This document shows positions 36,195 to 46,021 of a DNA stretch of 64,000 nt, in pieces (within the stretch, counting starts at the first letter, position 1; every line of letters starts with the position of its first letter). The notes beneath the pieces were generated by a model. The model ran no database searches, had not been told where the DNA came from, and saw nothing but the letters and a program-made list of their open reading frames with translations. This DNA comes from a bacterium (GTDB lineage: Bacteria > Campylobacterota > Campylobacteria > Campylobacterales > Sulfurimonadaceae): NCBI GenBank assembly GCA_018824305.1, contig JAHJGM010000019.1, forward strand, positions 1-64,000, in the 5' to 3' direction. The position numbers and the translations under genes are program-made.

Positions 36195-37030
36195 CTACTT
36201 TCCTTTAATAAAAGTGCGCCTTTTAACGGAGCATTTTGCATCTGGGTTTTTACTATCTTTAGTTTTTGTAAAGCTATGGGCATCGCATAATCCTTGACCT
36301 TAGAATTTATTATCTCCAAAATATCTTCATCTGCGGCAATGATCCCGCCGCCAAGGACTAAGATCTCCGGATTAAATAGAGTAATGACACTCCCGAGGGC
36401 AAAAAGCAAAGCTTTTTCAAACTCATCGTAGATCTTTTTTGCATCCATATTTGTACTTACTCTTAAATCGGTCAATCTCAAAGAATCTTCTATAAAATTG
36501 TGTTTTTTAAATTTTATGATTCCGGAACCCGAAGCAAAAAGTTCTAAACAGTTGTTTTTTCCGCATCCGCATCGAAAGGGTGCATCTTTATATGGGATAT
36601 GCCCTATCTCCGTAGCGACGCCGCTATATCCCGTGATCAGATTATGTGAACTCACGACACCAAGACCAAGTCCCGTTCCCACATACAAAGCACAGATATC
36701 GCCGCTGTCAAAATAAGTCGATTCGGCCAAAACCGCACAATCCAGATCGTTTTCTATGAAAAGCTTTACATCGAATCTTTTTTCAAAATAGTTTTTTATA
36801 TCATGATTATCGATTTTCATATTTGGAGCAGAAATGATCACTCCATCTTTGACTTGTCCTGCATAAGCGATACAGATATTTTTTATCTGTTTTTGCTCAT
36901 TTAAAATCGTCTCTATCCAACTTGAAAGTCCGATTTCTGCAGTTTTTGCAGACAATGACGAAACGACTCCCTCATCATCTGAAATCTCTGCACGACAATT
37001 CGTCCCGCCGGCATCTATGCTTAAGGTCAT
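36191..37030 (-). CDS. ROK-family sugar kinase, probable glucokinase
   Basis: 279 residues. The ATP motif DAGGTNCRAEI is at the start, the sugar-binding ENDLDCAVLAE near residue 95, and the ROK zinc motif with GHIPYKD followed by CGCGKNNCLE at about 145-165. ExGH-type sugar recognition appears as TEIGH. Phosphorylating glucose released by the GH57 enzymes fits the location between two glycogen synthase genes, with four-base overlaps to both. Family members can also use N-acetylmannosamine or fructose, but the context favours glucose. Confidence 0.87.
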   Translation of the reverse strand: MTLSIDAGGTNCRAEISDDEGVVSSLSAKTAEIGLSSWIETILNEQKQIKNICIAYAGQVKDGVIISAPNMKIDNHDIKNYFEKRFDVKLFIENDLDCAVLAESTYFDSGDICALYVGTGLGLGVVSSHNLITGYSGVATEIGHIPYKDAPFRCGCGKNNCLELFASGSGIIKFKKHNFIEDSLRLTDLRVSTNMDAKKIYDEFEKALLFALGSVITLFNPEILVLGGGIIAADEDILEIINSKVKDYAMPIALQKLKIVKTQMQNAPLKGALLLKESR

Positions 37031-38421
37031 TCCAAACTCTTATAAAGTTTAAGATACTCTAATGCACTAGGTTCAAATGAGAAATCGCAATCCATGTTAA
37101 ACTCAATAATCGATTTAAATTTCTCACTCTCTTTTTTCAACGATAAAGCTCGATCAACTGCGGCGATCAGCTCTTTTTTATTCTGCTTTTTGAAAACGAT
37201 ACCGCTGCCGCATCTCATCTCGCCCTCATGGACACTGTCTTTTAGTCCACCCACTGCATGTACGACAGGTATGGTTCCATAGCGCATCGCTATCATTTGA
37301 TTTAGTCCGCACGGCTCAAACAGAGAGGGCATCAATAAAAAATCTGCAGAGGCGTACATATGATGAGACAACTGCTCATCATATCTCTCGCAAAATTCAA
37401 AATTTTCATGCTCTTTTGAAAACTGCTTCAATTTTTCAGAGAACTTGATATTGCCTTCGCCTAATACAAATATATTTATTTTTTTCTCTAGCAATCCCTT
37501 TAACGAATCTATCAAAAGCTCGATCCCTTTTTGCTCGACCAATCTTGCCAGCATAACGAATAAAGGACGTCTTGGGTCTTTTAATTTTGTCTTTTTGATA
37601 AATTCGACTTTATTCTTATGTTTGTTCTCCAAGCTCGATTTATCATACATGTAAGACAATACGGTGTCATTTAAAGGATTGAAGATAGTCTCATTAATAC
37701 CGTTTAAGATACCGCTTAATTTCTCTTTATGACAAGATAAAAAGCCTTCGAGTCCGCATCCGAACTCTTTGGTCAGAATCTCTTTTGCATATGTCGGACT
37801 TACCGTTGTTATCAGATCACTGTAAGCAATACCGGCTTTTAAAAAATTCACATTTTTGTAAAATTCTAAGGCATCCATCGTAAAATATTTCTCGTCTATG
37901 CCTAATCTCTCAAGTGAACTTTTTCCAAAGACACCCTGATAAGCAAGATTGTGGATCGTAAATATAGTTTTTATCTTCAACTGACGCTCTTTAATGAAAA
38001 GCGTACATAATGCACTATGCCAATCGTTTACATGTAAGAGATCTATCTCTAAAGCTAAAGAAAGTTCCACAACAGCCATACAAAAGATTCCAAAACGCAG
38101 ATCATTATTGGCATAATCTTTATCTTTGTCACAATAAAGATTTTCTGTCTCACTTAAAAATGGAGCTTCGATAAAATATGTTTTGACCTCATCGGCATCT
38201 TTGATATAGAGATTTATCTTATAGTCGATCCCGCCCAAACATATTTTGAACGATCTGTTATAATCAAACTCCTCTTTGTTCATACAGCCGTACAGGGGCA
38301 TGACTCTAGATATCTGAACGTGACTTTTCAATATATTTGGAAGTGCATCCGCAACATCAGCCAATCCACCGCTTTTAGCGTATGGAAATATCTCACTAGC
38401 AGCAAAAAGAACCTTCATCAT
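37027..38421 (-). CDS. Glycogen/starch synthase (second of two)
   Basis: 465-residue GT5 paralogue of GlgA. I start it at ATG 38421, which follows the galT stop as TAGGATGATG and has GAGGGG at good spacing; the longer frame from 38466 begins inside galT. Key motifs: KSGGLADVADALPNIL, LLHVNDWHSALC, LVEQKGIELL and EPCGLNQMIAMRYGTIPVV. The two synthases share the catalytic elements but differ widely elsewhere, so they are not a recent duplication. One may initiate or work with a different NDP-glucose (inference). Confidence 0.9.
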   Translation of the reverse strand: MMKVLFAASEIFPYAKSGGLADVADALPNILKSHVQISRVMPLYGCMNKEEFDYNRSFKICLGGIDYKINLYIKDADEVKTYFIEAPFLSETENLYCDKDKDYANNDLRFGIFCMAVVELSLALEIDLLHVNDWHSALCTLFIKERQLKIKTIFTIHNLAYQGVFGKSSLERLGIDEKYFTMDALEFYKNVNFLKAGIAYSDLITTVSPTYAKEILTKEFGCGLEGFLSCHKEKLSGILNGINETIFNPLNDTVLSYMYDKSSLENKHKNKVEFIKKTKLKDPRRPLFVMLARLVEQKGIELLIDSLKGLLEKKINIFVLGEGNIKFSEKLKQFSKEHENFEFCERYDEQLSHHMYASADFLLMPSLFEPCGLNQMIAMRYGTIPVVHAVGGLKDSVHEGEMRCGSGIVFKKQNKKELIAAVDRALSLKKESEKFKSIIEFNMDCDFSFEPSALEYLKLYKSLE

Positions 38422-38422
38422 C

Positions 38423-39436
38423 CTAATCCCCTCGTAAGAGCTTTGCACACTCTTCCGGAGGTACACTGTTTATCGCCATACCTGTAGATATCTCAAATCC
38501 GCCAAGATTATAGATACGCGGAGTAATACGCAGACAAAAGCGATAGTTTGTATTAAAATAATTAAAATACTGCTCATTTTCAAAATTTTTATTGAGCGGG
38601 ATCATATCGAATGAAAGATTGTAGTCAAATCTGCCAAGTTGTATACTTAGCTTTTCAAATACTCTTTTTATCAATGCGGATAGATCCGTGATATCTTTTC
38701 TGCTGCATTTAGAGAGACTAGCTATGTTTACAGTCGGAGCAATCATCACTTCAAAAGGATAAGCGCTGGCAAATGGACAAAAAGCCAAGAAATTACCGAT
38801 CTCATTGAGCACTCTTGTTTTAGCAAGCATCTCGTTATGCAGTACATCTTCCAAAATGCCTCGTCCATGATTATTATAATATTTCAGATTTCTCTCTAAA
38901 AAAAGCATCTCACTTTTTGGCATAATCGGAAGTGCCAATATTTGAGTATGTGGGTGATCTTGCGTTGCTCCTGCATTTTGACCGACATTTTTAAATATAC
39001 TGAGGTATATCAGTCGTTTATCATTTTTCAGATCTTCAATACGGATAATCATACTTCTTAACCAGTTTTCAACTGCGGTGACATCCAGATCTACTAAGTC
39101 ACAATTATGGCAAGGCGAATCTATAAGTATCTCATGCGCACCGACTCCCGGGACAGACTCGAACATCCCGTCTCTGCTTGAACCGTCTTCCAATTCGATC
39201 TGTACAGCTTTATAGAGATTCGGGACTACTCTTGTTTTCCATGATGACAGATCTGCACCGTTTTCTCTCATCGCATATACTTCATTAGGTGTCAGATCTT
39301 CATTGCCTTCACAAAAAGGGCATGTTGAGTTGGTACTTTTTTTCTTGGACAGATCATTTACATTAGGTCTATATAGCCTCTCAGGAGCTATTAGGACATA
39401 TTTGTTATGAATTCTATCTAATCTTATCTCAGACAT
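38423..39436 (-). CDS. galT: Galactose-1-phosphate uridylyltransferase family protein
   Basis: 337-residue GalT-type nucleotidyltransferase of the HIT superfamily. Zinc-site CPFCEGNEDLTPNE at about residue 38, ENVG-type loop as FKNVGQNAGATQDHPHTQ, with the catalytic His in HPHTQ near residue 170. No galK, galE or galM lies nearby, and the gene is inside the glycogen cluster, so it may handle glucose 1-phosphate/NDP-glucose exchange instead of the Leloir galactose route (inference). It overlaps the GH57 gene upstream by 8 bases. Confidence 0.85.
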   Translation of the reverse strand: MSEIRLDRIHNKYVLIAPERLYRPNVNDLSKKKSTNSTCPFCEGNEDLTPNEVYAMRENGADLSSWKTRVVPNLYKAVQIELEDGSSRDGMFESVPGVGAHEILIDSPCHNCDLVDLDVTAVENWLRSMIIRIEDLKNDKRLIYLSIFKNVGQNAGATQDHPHTQILALPIMPKSEMLFLERNLKYYNNHGRGILEDVLHNEMLAKTRVLNEIGNFLAFCPFASAYPFEVMIAPTVNIASLSKCSRKDITDLSALIKRVFEKLSIQLGRFDYNLSFDMIPLNKNFENEQYFNYFNTNYRFCLRITPRIYNLGGFEISTGMAINSVPPEECAKLLRGD

Positions 39437-41465
39437 CGGATAACTCCAAATCTACTTTTAATTTGAACTTCGAATAAAACGACAATGTAAGTACCAACGA
39501 TACTTCCTGCGCCATTTTACTAAAGCCTGTTTCACTTTTAGAGATAGTATTTAAAATGTACGCGAAGATATCGCATTTTTGATTGATTTTTAACTTTAAG
39601 ACTTTTTTTGTAAAGTCATCAACCATTACAAGTTCATCGCAATTATACTGATAAAAACCATCTTCTAAACTCTTGTCGTTAAAGGTGACTTTATACGGGT
39701 GTGCAAAATGAAAGTTAAACTCCTGTGCATAAAAAAGTTTCTCTTTATATTCACTGTCGCATTTTAAATCCAAAGAGATTGCATCTGTTTTAAACTGATA
39801 CTCTTTTTTCAGTTTTGTTTCATAGCACCAGTCCAGATATATCCCGCCTGTTCTGCTAAAGCTATGTTTATTTTTATTGAGTATAAAAGGCTGATTTGCA
39901 AAGTCGGCGATATCAGTAAAACTCGCACTTTTAAAACTTTCTAGCGTAACCTCATCACGGCTAAAATGATCGATAAACGAATATTTTGGATGCCAGTCAT
40001 AGATTAATTCCGATTTAAAATCATCATCCAGCTCAATTGAATCATTATGGATAGTAGCTATAGCATCCTCATTTTCTTTTATCTGCATCAAATCTTTTTC
40101 TTGAGGATGCAGCAATTTTTCATGATAAGCCTCTTTTTGCCTCATCAATGTATTTTGCCAATTAAAGAGAGTGTCAAATGACCCAAATTCCATCATTTGT
40201 CCGCCAAATTTGCTAGAAAAGACAGCACTAAGATTTTTTGTTATGACTTTTAGTTCATCATAACCGTCTTTGTCTATATCGAGTATTTCAAATGTGATCT
40301 CACCTTTTGCCTTTGTACTTTCGAGTTCTAAAAGATATTTATATGCATTATCTCGGAGATTTGGAAGATATATCCCGCCAAATATACCATGCCAAAAAAC
40401 ATCGTTCGTTTGAAGTCTAAAAAGAGATTCTAATGATTTTTTAGGCAGTTTATCTTGCTGTTGACTAAAATAAAGCATTCGTTTATGTAAGTAATTGCTC
40501 TCTATATATTTTATAAAGAAGTTCTTCCATATCCCGCCTTTTATAAACGATATGCCGATATCATTAAAATATTGTTCTCCCACAGCGTGTTTCAACTCTT
40601 CTAAGGCTAAGGATTGCTTGCTTTTAAGACTCCATTCTCCCATCTCAAAATATGAGGTGTTGTTTAAATACGCTATGCCTAAAGGACGGTTTTTTTTCAT
40701 ATAAGTACCGTAATGCTGTGTCACTATCCTTTCATCAGCCAAGATAGCTTCTATAAACTGTTTCAGCCAATGTTTCTCATACACCCATTCATGCGTTTTT
40801 GGCCATAAACCGAACTTTTCCGCATCGTCAAAGACAATAGCGGCAGAATTATCATTTATGGCACATGCCAAAATAGACTCTATTGCTCTTTGTGCACTAA
40901 AAAAAGGTAAAGCATATCTGAGAGATTTTGATATAGGAAAAAGATTTACCTCTTTGGCACTCTCTTCTGTCGTATAATAACCATCCAAAGTATTTGGATC
41001 AAAACCGCTGCTTAAAAAATGATAATCATCAACGACGACATAATCAATCCCACATGCCGCTAGATCCGGGACCAGTGCCGATTCCCATACTCGCTCAGTC
41101 AGCCATAATCCCGTCGGTCTTACTTTGAAATATTTTTTGATATATTTATTTAATTTATTTATTTGCGATATGCGGTCTTGTGAAGGGATAGCACTTAATA
41201 CAGGCTCATAATATCCTGCACTTAACCACTCGATTGAACCCTGTCGTGTCAAATACTGCATGTTTTCAAATAAGTCATGATGATGTATCCTGATCTGATC
41301 AAGCAGCCATCCGCTGCAATGTACTGCAAACTTGAACTCAGGGTACTTCGCCATGGTTTCAAAAAACGGTTTGTAGCAAAGTTCGATCGCATCGTTGACG
41401 GAATCACTAAAATTATCGACCGGTTGATGCATATGAATACCAAATAATAACGATACTGTTTTCAT
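39429..41465 (-). CDS. GH57 alpha-amylase / 4-alpha-glucanotransferase
   Basis: 678 residues. The five GH57 regions are visible: HMHQP at residue 11, GSIEWLSAGYYEP near 90, the nucleophile Glu in GLWLTERVWES near 125, the acid Asp in IVFDDAEKFGLWP near 215. C-terminal DUF1925/DUF1926-type beta domains follow (about 290-670), as in the Thermococcus 4-alpha-glucanotransferases. No signal peptide, so it works on internal glycogen or maltodextrin. It is encoded 8 bases after the second GH57 gene. Confidence 0.87.
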   Translation of the reverse strand: MKTVSLLFGIHMHQPVDNFSDSVNDAIELCYKPFFETMAKYPEFKFAVHCSGWLLDQIRIHHHDLFENMQYLTRQGSIEWLSAGYYEPVLSAIPSQDRISQINKLNKYIKKYFKVRPTGLWLTERVWESALVPDLAACGIDYVVVDDYHFLSSGFDPNTLDGYYTTEESAKEVNLFPISKSLRYALPFFSAQRAIESILACAINDNSAAIVFDDAEKFGLWPKTHEWVYEKHWLKQFIEAILADERIVTQHYGTYMKKNRPLGIAYLNNTSYFEMGEWSLKSKQSLALEELKHAVGEQYFNDIGISFIKGGIWKNFFIKYIESNYLHKRMLYFSQQQDKLPKKSLESLFRLQTNDVFWHGIFGGIYLPNLRDNAYKYLLELESTKAKGEITFEILDIDKDGYDELKVITKNLSAVFSSKFGGQMMEFGSFDTLFNWQNTLMRQKEAYHEKLLHPQEKDLMQIKENEDAIATIHNDSIELDDDFKSELIYDWHPKYSFIDHFSRDEVTLESFKSASFTDIADFANQPFILNKNKHSFSRTGGIYLDWCYETKLKKEYQFKTDAISLDLKCDSEYKEKLFYAQEFNFHFAHPYKVTFNDKSLEDGFYQYNCDELVMVDDFTKKVLKLKINQKCDIFAYILNTISKSETGFSKMAQEVSLVLTLSFYSKFKLKVDLELSDV

Positions 41466-41473
41466 TTCATCTC

Positions 41474-43495
41474 CTAAACAAACCAGTTATGACTGTAATC
41501 ATTACCAAGATCTATCTTAAGTTCGCCAAAACCCGGAAGCGTTTGCACTACCATCCCGTCTTTTTCAAGTTCAAATCTTATATTTATATCATCCGCATCT
41601 ATTTTACTTTTATCTATACTCATCTCGAGTACGTTTTTATATGCAACGTTTACTTCCAGATCGCCTATAAACACTGTCTGGGTTTGAACTCCTATTTTTC
41701 CTCTGACATTTATCGGGTCTATGATGATCTCTATTGAATCATCCGCTCCCAACTCTTTTGTCTTAGCTTCAAATGTAAAATAAAGCTTTTCGTCATCCTG
41801 TCCGTATAGAATTCTCTTTATCGGCCCTCTTTGTTTATCCATGGTCGAAAATATCTTGCTTTCATCCACAACGCCGCAGCCTATCCACTCAAAGAAAGAG
41901 TCATGTTTGCCATTGATCGAGGGAGAGATATCAGATTGTGGTTTGAGCCAAAAATGCTGTGCACTTTTATTTTCAATGATCGGAATAAAAAGATCTGAAG
42001 GAGGTGTGATGTTTATCAGATTATAAATATCTATAAGATGAGACCTGAACAACTCATCAAATTCTCCTCCAAAGTCGCTAAAATGATCATCTCCATACCA
42101 CCAAAACCAATCAGAACACTCTGCGATGAGGAACTGTTCTGTTATTTTTTCATTGATCTCTTGACTAAGTGAATCTTTATGATGCTCATAATCCCTTTTT
42201 GTCAGATAGATAAGCTCCCATGCTCTTGTTTTTTCTCTATGCCCTACCCATGTGTTAAACTCTCCATGAATCCAACTTCCCGGTGCCAAATGTGTCAGAT
42301 TTTTTGCTGGTAGATTACAAACTTCTTCCATTGTTATCGTTTCGCACCATGCAGAATTTTTTAGTTTTCCATACATTGAATCGAAAAAATCAAATCCGTT
42401 TTTTTTAAAAAACTCCCACGCGTTTTCACCGTCTAGTATCACAAATACAGTGGAGTTTGGATCCATGTTTTGTATTTTTTCCAACTCTTTTAGAAAATTT
42501 GTCGCTGCTTCTCGTGAATCTGTATGTCTATATGTAAAGCCGATCAGATCACTTAAATAATGGTCACGAAAACAGATGCACATCTCATTAAATATATAGG
42601 GAGAATAGATATCTTTTCTATTATTGGAGTTTAATGATTTAAACAGTATCTGCTCATCCGTCGCTATCCATTTTATGCCGCATGATTTTAAAAGTTCTAC
42701 ACTTTTTTCATCAACGCCACCCTCTGCAGGCCAAAAACCTTCCGGAACAAAACCGAATGTTTCAACAAAAAGCTCTTTGGCTCTTTGTACCTGTAAAAGT
42801 GCATCATCTTTAAGATAAAGATAATCTTTTGGTATATTTGTAGCCGTATTTGCTATGCGAGCATTATTCATGTCCATAAGCAAAGGCAAGATAGGATGAT
42901 TTAGCGGTGTCGTGGATATCATGATCACACCGTCGTTTTTCAGTTTTATGTAGTAATCAAAAATTCCAGAGATAAACTTTGACAACTCATCTAAAAGTAA
43001 GAACTTGTCTTCATACGTATAATCTCTTTGGCGCTTTATCAAATCTTTGACGACATCATTATTTTCTTGAAGATAGACACCACACCAAGAGAGTATAAAC
43101 AATATCTCAAGCTCGATCAATTCACTATTGTTAAAATGATCTTGAATATAGAGTTCTTTATACCTTACAAACGGTATCACCATGGTCTCATAATTTGCAC
43201 TTTTACAGATCTTGATAACCCAATTTCTGTCGTCTTCTTCCAAGTATGCCGGATTTTCTGCCCAAAGAGCCAAAAATTTATCGCTTTTTTGAGGTTCTTG
43301 ATAATAAAGTTTTAGTTGTTGCATCAGCGGAGGCGTAATATTATATGTAGCCTTGACGCCCTCATGCTGTGCCATCATCCAAGGCATATCGTAATAATCT
43401 TTGATCGCATGTAGAAAGACCCAAGGCATCTGCATCACACCGCTACTGTTACGATAATCGGGCTGATGCATATGCCACATAAAACTCAGTTTCAA
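41474..43495 (-). CDS. GH57 glycoside hydrolase (amylopullulanase/alpha-amylase type)
   Basis: 673 residues, cytoplasmic. GH57 signature WHMHQPDYR at residue 7, nucleophile Glu in GFWPAEGGVDEKSVELL near 265, acid Asp in FVILDGENAWEFF near 355, and the following HLAPGSWIHGEFNTWVGH segment typical of the alpha-amylase/amylopullulanase branch of the family. A C-terminal all-beta domain of about 150 residues resembles those of bacterial GH57 proteins. It differs strongly from the neighbouring GH57 enzyme. Probable role in glycogen breakdown or reshaping. Confidence 0.86.
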   Translation of the reverse strand: MKLSFMWHMHQPDYRNSSGVMQMPWVFLHAIKDYYDMPWMMAQHEGVKATYNITPPLMQQLKLYYQEPQKSDKFLALWAENPAYLEEDDRNWVIKICKSANYETMVIPFVRYKELYIQDHFNNSELIELEILFILSWCGVYLQENNDVVKDLIKRQRDYTYEDKFLLLDELSKFISGIFDYYIKLKNDGVIMISTTPLNHPILPLLMDMNNARIANTATNIPKDYLYLKDDALLQVQRAKELFVETFGFVPEGFWPAEGGVDEKSVELLKSCGIKWIATDEQILFKSLNSNNRKDIYSPYIFNEMCICFRDHYLSDLIGFTYRHTDSREAATNFLKELEKIQNMDPNSTVFVILDGENAWEFFKKNGFDFFDSMYGKLKNSAWCETITMEEVCNLPAKNLTHLAPGSWIHGEFNTWVGHREKTRAWELIYLTKRDYEHHKDSLSQEINEKITEQFLIAECSDWFWWYGDDHFSDFGGEFDELFRSHLIDIYNLINITPPSDLFIPIIENKSAQHFWLKPQSDISPSINGKHDSFFEWIGCGVVDESKIFSTMDKQRGPIKRILYGQDDEKLYFTFEAKTKELGADDSIEIIIDPINVRGKIGVQTQTVFIGDLEVNVAYKNVLEMSIDKSKIDADDINIRFELEKDGMVVQTLPGFGELKIDLGNDYSHNWFV

Positions 43496-43504
43496 TTGAT
43501 ATCC

Positions 43505-46009
43505 TTATTTGCTAGACCATTCCGTCATTTTTGCATTGTAACTCTCATAAAGGGCTTTCCCCGCTTTTTCATCTATGGCTTGAATATAAATATTGAGACT
43601 CTCACTATATTGATCCGGGATCATCAATATCCAATCAGTACTATTCTCCCAAATTTTTACACCGTCGTTCAATGATGATTTTTTGCCTTTTGCATCTTCT
43701 AGGAATCTTCTCATCATCTTGCCTTTTGATGATTGCGGACAATCTACTTTAAATGCCTTGTAATAAAAATCATCTATTTTTTTTGAGACTTCAGATAACT
43801 TAATGTTATTGTTACTTAGTAACTCCATGATCTTTAAACTTGCATACATGGCATCCCTGGTATAGCTAAATTCTTTAAAACTGAAATTACCGTGAACCGT
43901 TGCAATAAGATCATACTTTCTAAGCTGTTCGACTTTAAAATCAGAGTATTTGCCGCGTTCTATAATAAGATTTTCAAAATAGATTATATCCGGTGACCAA
44001 CTAGGTAAAAACACCATTTTTTTCTTTTTGTCTTTAGCTTCCATATTTAAAAGATACAAGACACTGTAAAGTGCTTTTATCTTATCTAAGACCTCTCCAT
44101 CATCGGTTACTAAACTGATCTTTTGCAGATTCGGATAGATTATAACACCCATATCATAACTTAGACTTCGTACTATCTTAGAGATATTTTCTTCCGAACG
44201 TTTTCGCAAGGCACGCATATTTGAGAGTTTTTGTTCATCATAATAGGCATTTAAAACGATATTTTCTATCCCTAGATCATTTAAGATAAGAGGAAACATC
44301 TCTGCGGTACTCCCGTGCATTAAATCAACCGCGACTGAAAAATTACTGTATTTGATGCTTGAATGGTCTAAAGTTTTTTCAATCGCATATTTATAGCTGG
44401 TACACTCTGTCTTGTAATGTGTCTCATATATCTTACCAATTTTTGAATATTCGACTCTTCTAAATTTTTCGGTAAAAAATGCTTTTTCTATACTTTTTGC
44501 CAAATTTGAATTAATTCTGATCGCATCATCGTTAAAAAGAGTGATCTCAGAGTTAGTAGGGTCTACGATTGATCTCTTGAAATGAGCTCCTGCTATCAGA
44601 TTGATATCATTTGCCAATGTAAATCTGAGTACCGGCTGAGGAGCGCTTTTAATATCTTGGACATTGATACCTGCTGATAAAAGTCCGCCTAAAAAAGCCC
44701 GCTTAAGCATACGAGAGCTTCTATCATCATCTCTTCCCACTATGACCATTGAACCCACAGGGAGCTGTGCTGCAAACGCTTCGGCCAACTTTGTAACCAT
44801 CTCGCATGAAAGTTCTATGTTACTTGTTCCAAATACGGTTCCATTTTCAAAAATAGAGTTTTTATATCTGCTTCCAAGAACTATGTTGTGACTTATGATC
44901 GATGCGGCTTCTATTTTTTTATCAGGCCAGATCACGACATCCTGTTCAAACGATGTCAATTCTCCTACTTCACAACCCTCAGACAATATCAATCCGGCCT
45001 TGGCTACGACATTCTTTCCTATCATATTATTATTACAAATAATACAATTATCCAATTTGACATGTTTGTCTATCTCGACATTGTCCCATATTACACAGTT
45101 TCTAACCTTGCCGAGAGCGCCTATCGTGACATTGTCACCTATAACGACATTGTTTAGTTTTACACCTTTTTTCAAGGTGATGTTATCTCCCAGTACGACA
45201 GTACCCATGATCTCCACGGTCGGATCCAGATCATACTTTGATGCAGTGTATAAGACACCATCGGGATACTCTTTTTTATATCCCGGAATATCAAAACTAA
45301 TTCTACAGTTTAAAATATCTTCATATACCTCTCTGTAACTCTCAGGATTTCCGACATCTCGCCAGTATCCGCTGAGATTGTATCCCATTAAATTTATCTC
45401 TTTTTGCATCAATGAGGGGAAAAGATCTTTCGCAAAATCAAAATTTTCATTCTCGGGAATATAATTTAAGATCTCCGGTTCTATAATATAAATACCCGTA
45501 TTTATAGTATCGCTAAACACCTCTCCCCAACTCGGTTTTTCTAAAAATTTTTCTATAATATTCTCTTCATTTGCAATAACGACGCCAAATTGTAAAGGGT
45601 TTTCAACAGAAGTCAGACCGATAGAAAGTTTTGATTTTTTACTTGTATGAAAATCAAACAGTTTTTGAAAATCAAAATCCGTGACAAGATCTCCGCTGAT
45701 AACTATAAAGTTGTCATCCCCTATATGCTCTTGAGCAAGCTTAACGGCACCTGCTGTACCATAGTCATCATCAGGAACCACATATGTGATCTTGATACCG
45801 AAATCACTGCCGTCTTTAAAATATTTTTGAATTATCTCCGGTTTGAAATACAAGAGTACTATAAACTCTTTTATGCCAAGGTCCTTGAGCATCATCATCG
45901 TATGCTCCATCATCGGCCTATTCAAAATAGGTAACATCGGTTTTGGTATAGAATGCGTCAATGGTTGAATTCTAGTACCAAATCCACCTGCCATCACTAC
46001 TGCTTTCAT
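43505..46009 (-). CDS. Nucleotidyltransferase-hexapeptide-phosphohexomutase fusion
   Basis: 834 residues in three parts. Residues 1-230 are a sugar-phosphate nucleotidyltransferase with AGGFGTRIQPLT and the metal Asp in VISGDLVTDFD. Residues 250-365 are left-handed beta-helix hexapeptide repeats (GDNVTIGALGKVRNCVIWDN). Residues 375-834 look like a phosphoglucomutase/phosphomannomutase fold, but the phosphoserine loop (normally TASHNP) is GAHFKRSIVDP near residue 470 and no DGDGDR metal loop is seen, so mutase activity is doubtful. Similar fusions are known in cyanobacteria and others, annotated as mannose-1-phosphate guanylyltransferases. Here it probably makes an NDP-sugar for the glycogen synthases. 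Confidence 0.8.
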   Translation of the reverse strand: MKAVVMAGGFGTRIQPLTHSIPKPMLPILNRPMMEHTMMMLKDLGIKEFIVLLYFKPEIIQKYFKDGSDFGIKITYVVPDDDYGTAGAVKLAQEHIGDDNFIVISGDLVTDFDFQKLFDFHTSKKSKLSIGLTSVENPLQFGVVIANEENIIEKFLEKPSWGEVFSDTINTGIYIIEPEILNYIPENENFDFAKDLFPSLMQKEINLMGYNLSGYWRDVGNPESYREVYEDILNCRISFDIPGYKKEYPDGVLYTASKYDLDPTVEIMGTVVLGDNITLKKGVKLNNVVIGDNVTIGALGKVRNCVIWDNVEIDKHVKLDNCIICNNNMIGKNVVAKAGLILSEGCEVGELTSFEQDVVIWPDKKIEAASIISHNIVLGSRYKNSIFENGTVFGTSNIELSCEMVTKLAEAFAAQLPVGSMVIVGRDDDRSSRMLKRAFLGGLLSAGINVQDIKSAPQPVLRFTLANDINLIAGAHFKRSIVDPTNSEITLFNDDAIRINSNLAKSIEKAFFTEKFRRVEYSKIGKIYETHYKTECTSYKYAIEKTLDHSSIKYSNFSVAVDLMHGSTAEMFPLILNDLGIENIVLNAYYDEQKLSNMRALRKRSEENISKIVRSLSYDMGVIIYPNLQKISLVTDDGEVLDKIKALYSVLYLLNMEAKDKKKKMVFLPSWSPDIIYFENLIIERGKYSDFKVEQLRKYDLIATVHGNFSFKEFSYTRDAMYASLKIMELLSNNNIKLSEVSKKIDDFYYKAFKVDCPQSSKGKMMRRFLEDAKGKKSSLNDGVKIWENSTDWILMIPDQYSESLNIYIQAIDEKAGKALYESYNAKMTEWSSK

Positions 46010-46021
46010 ATATATTGCTCC

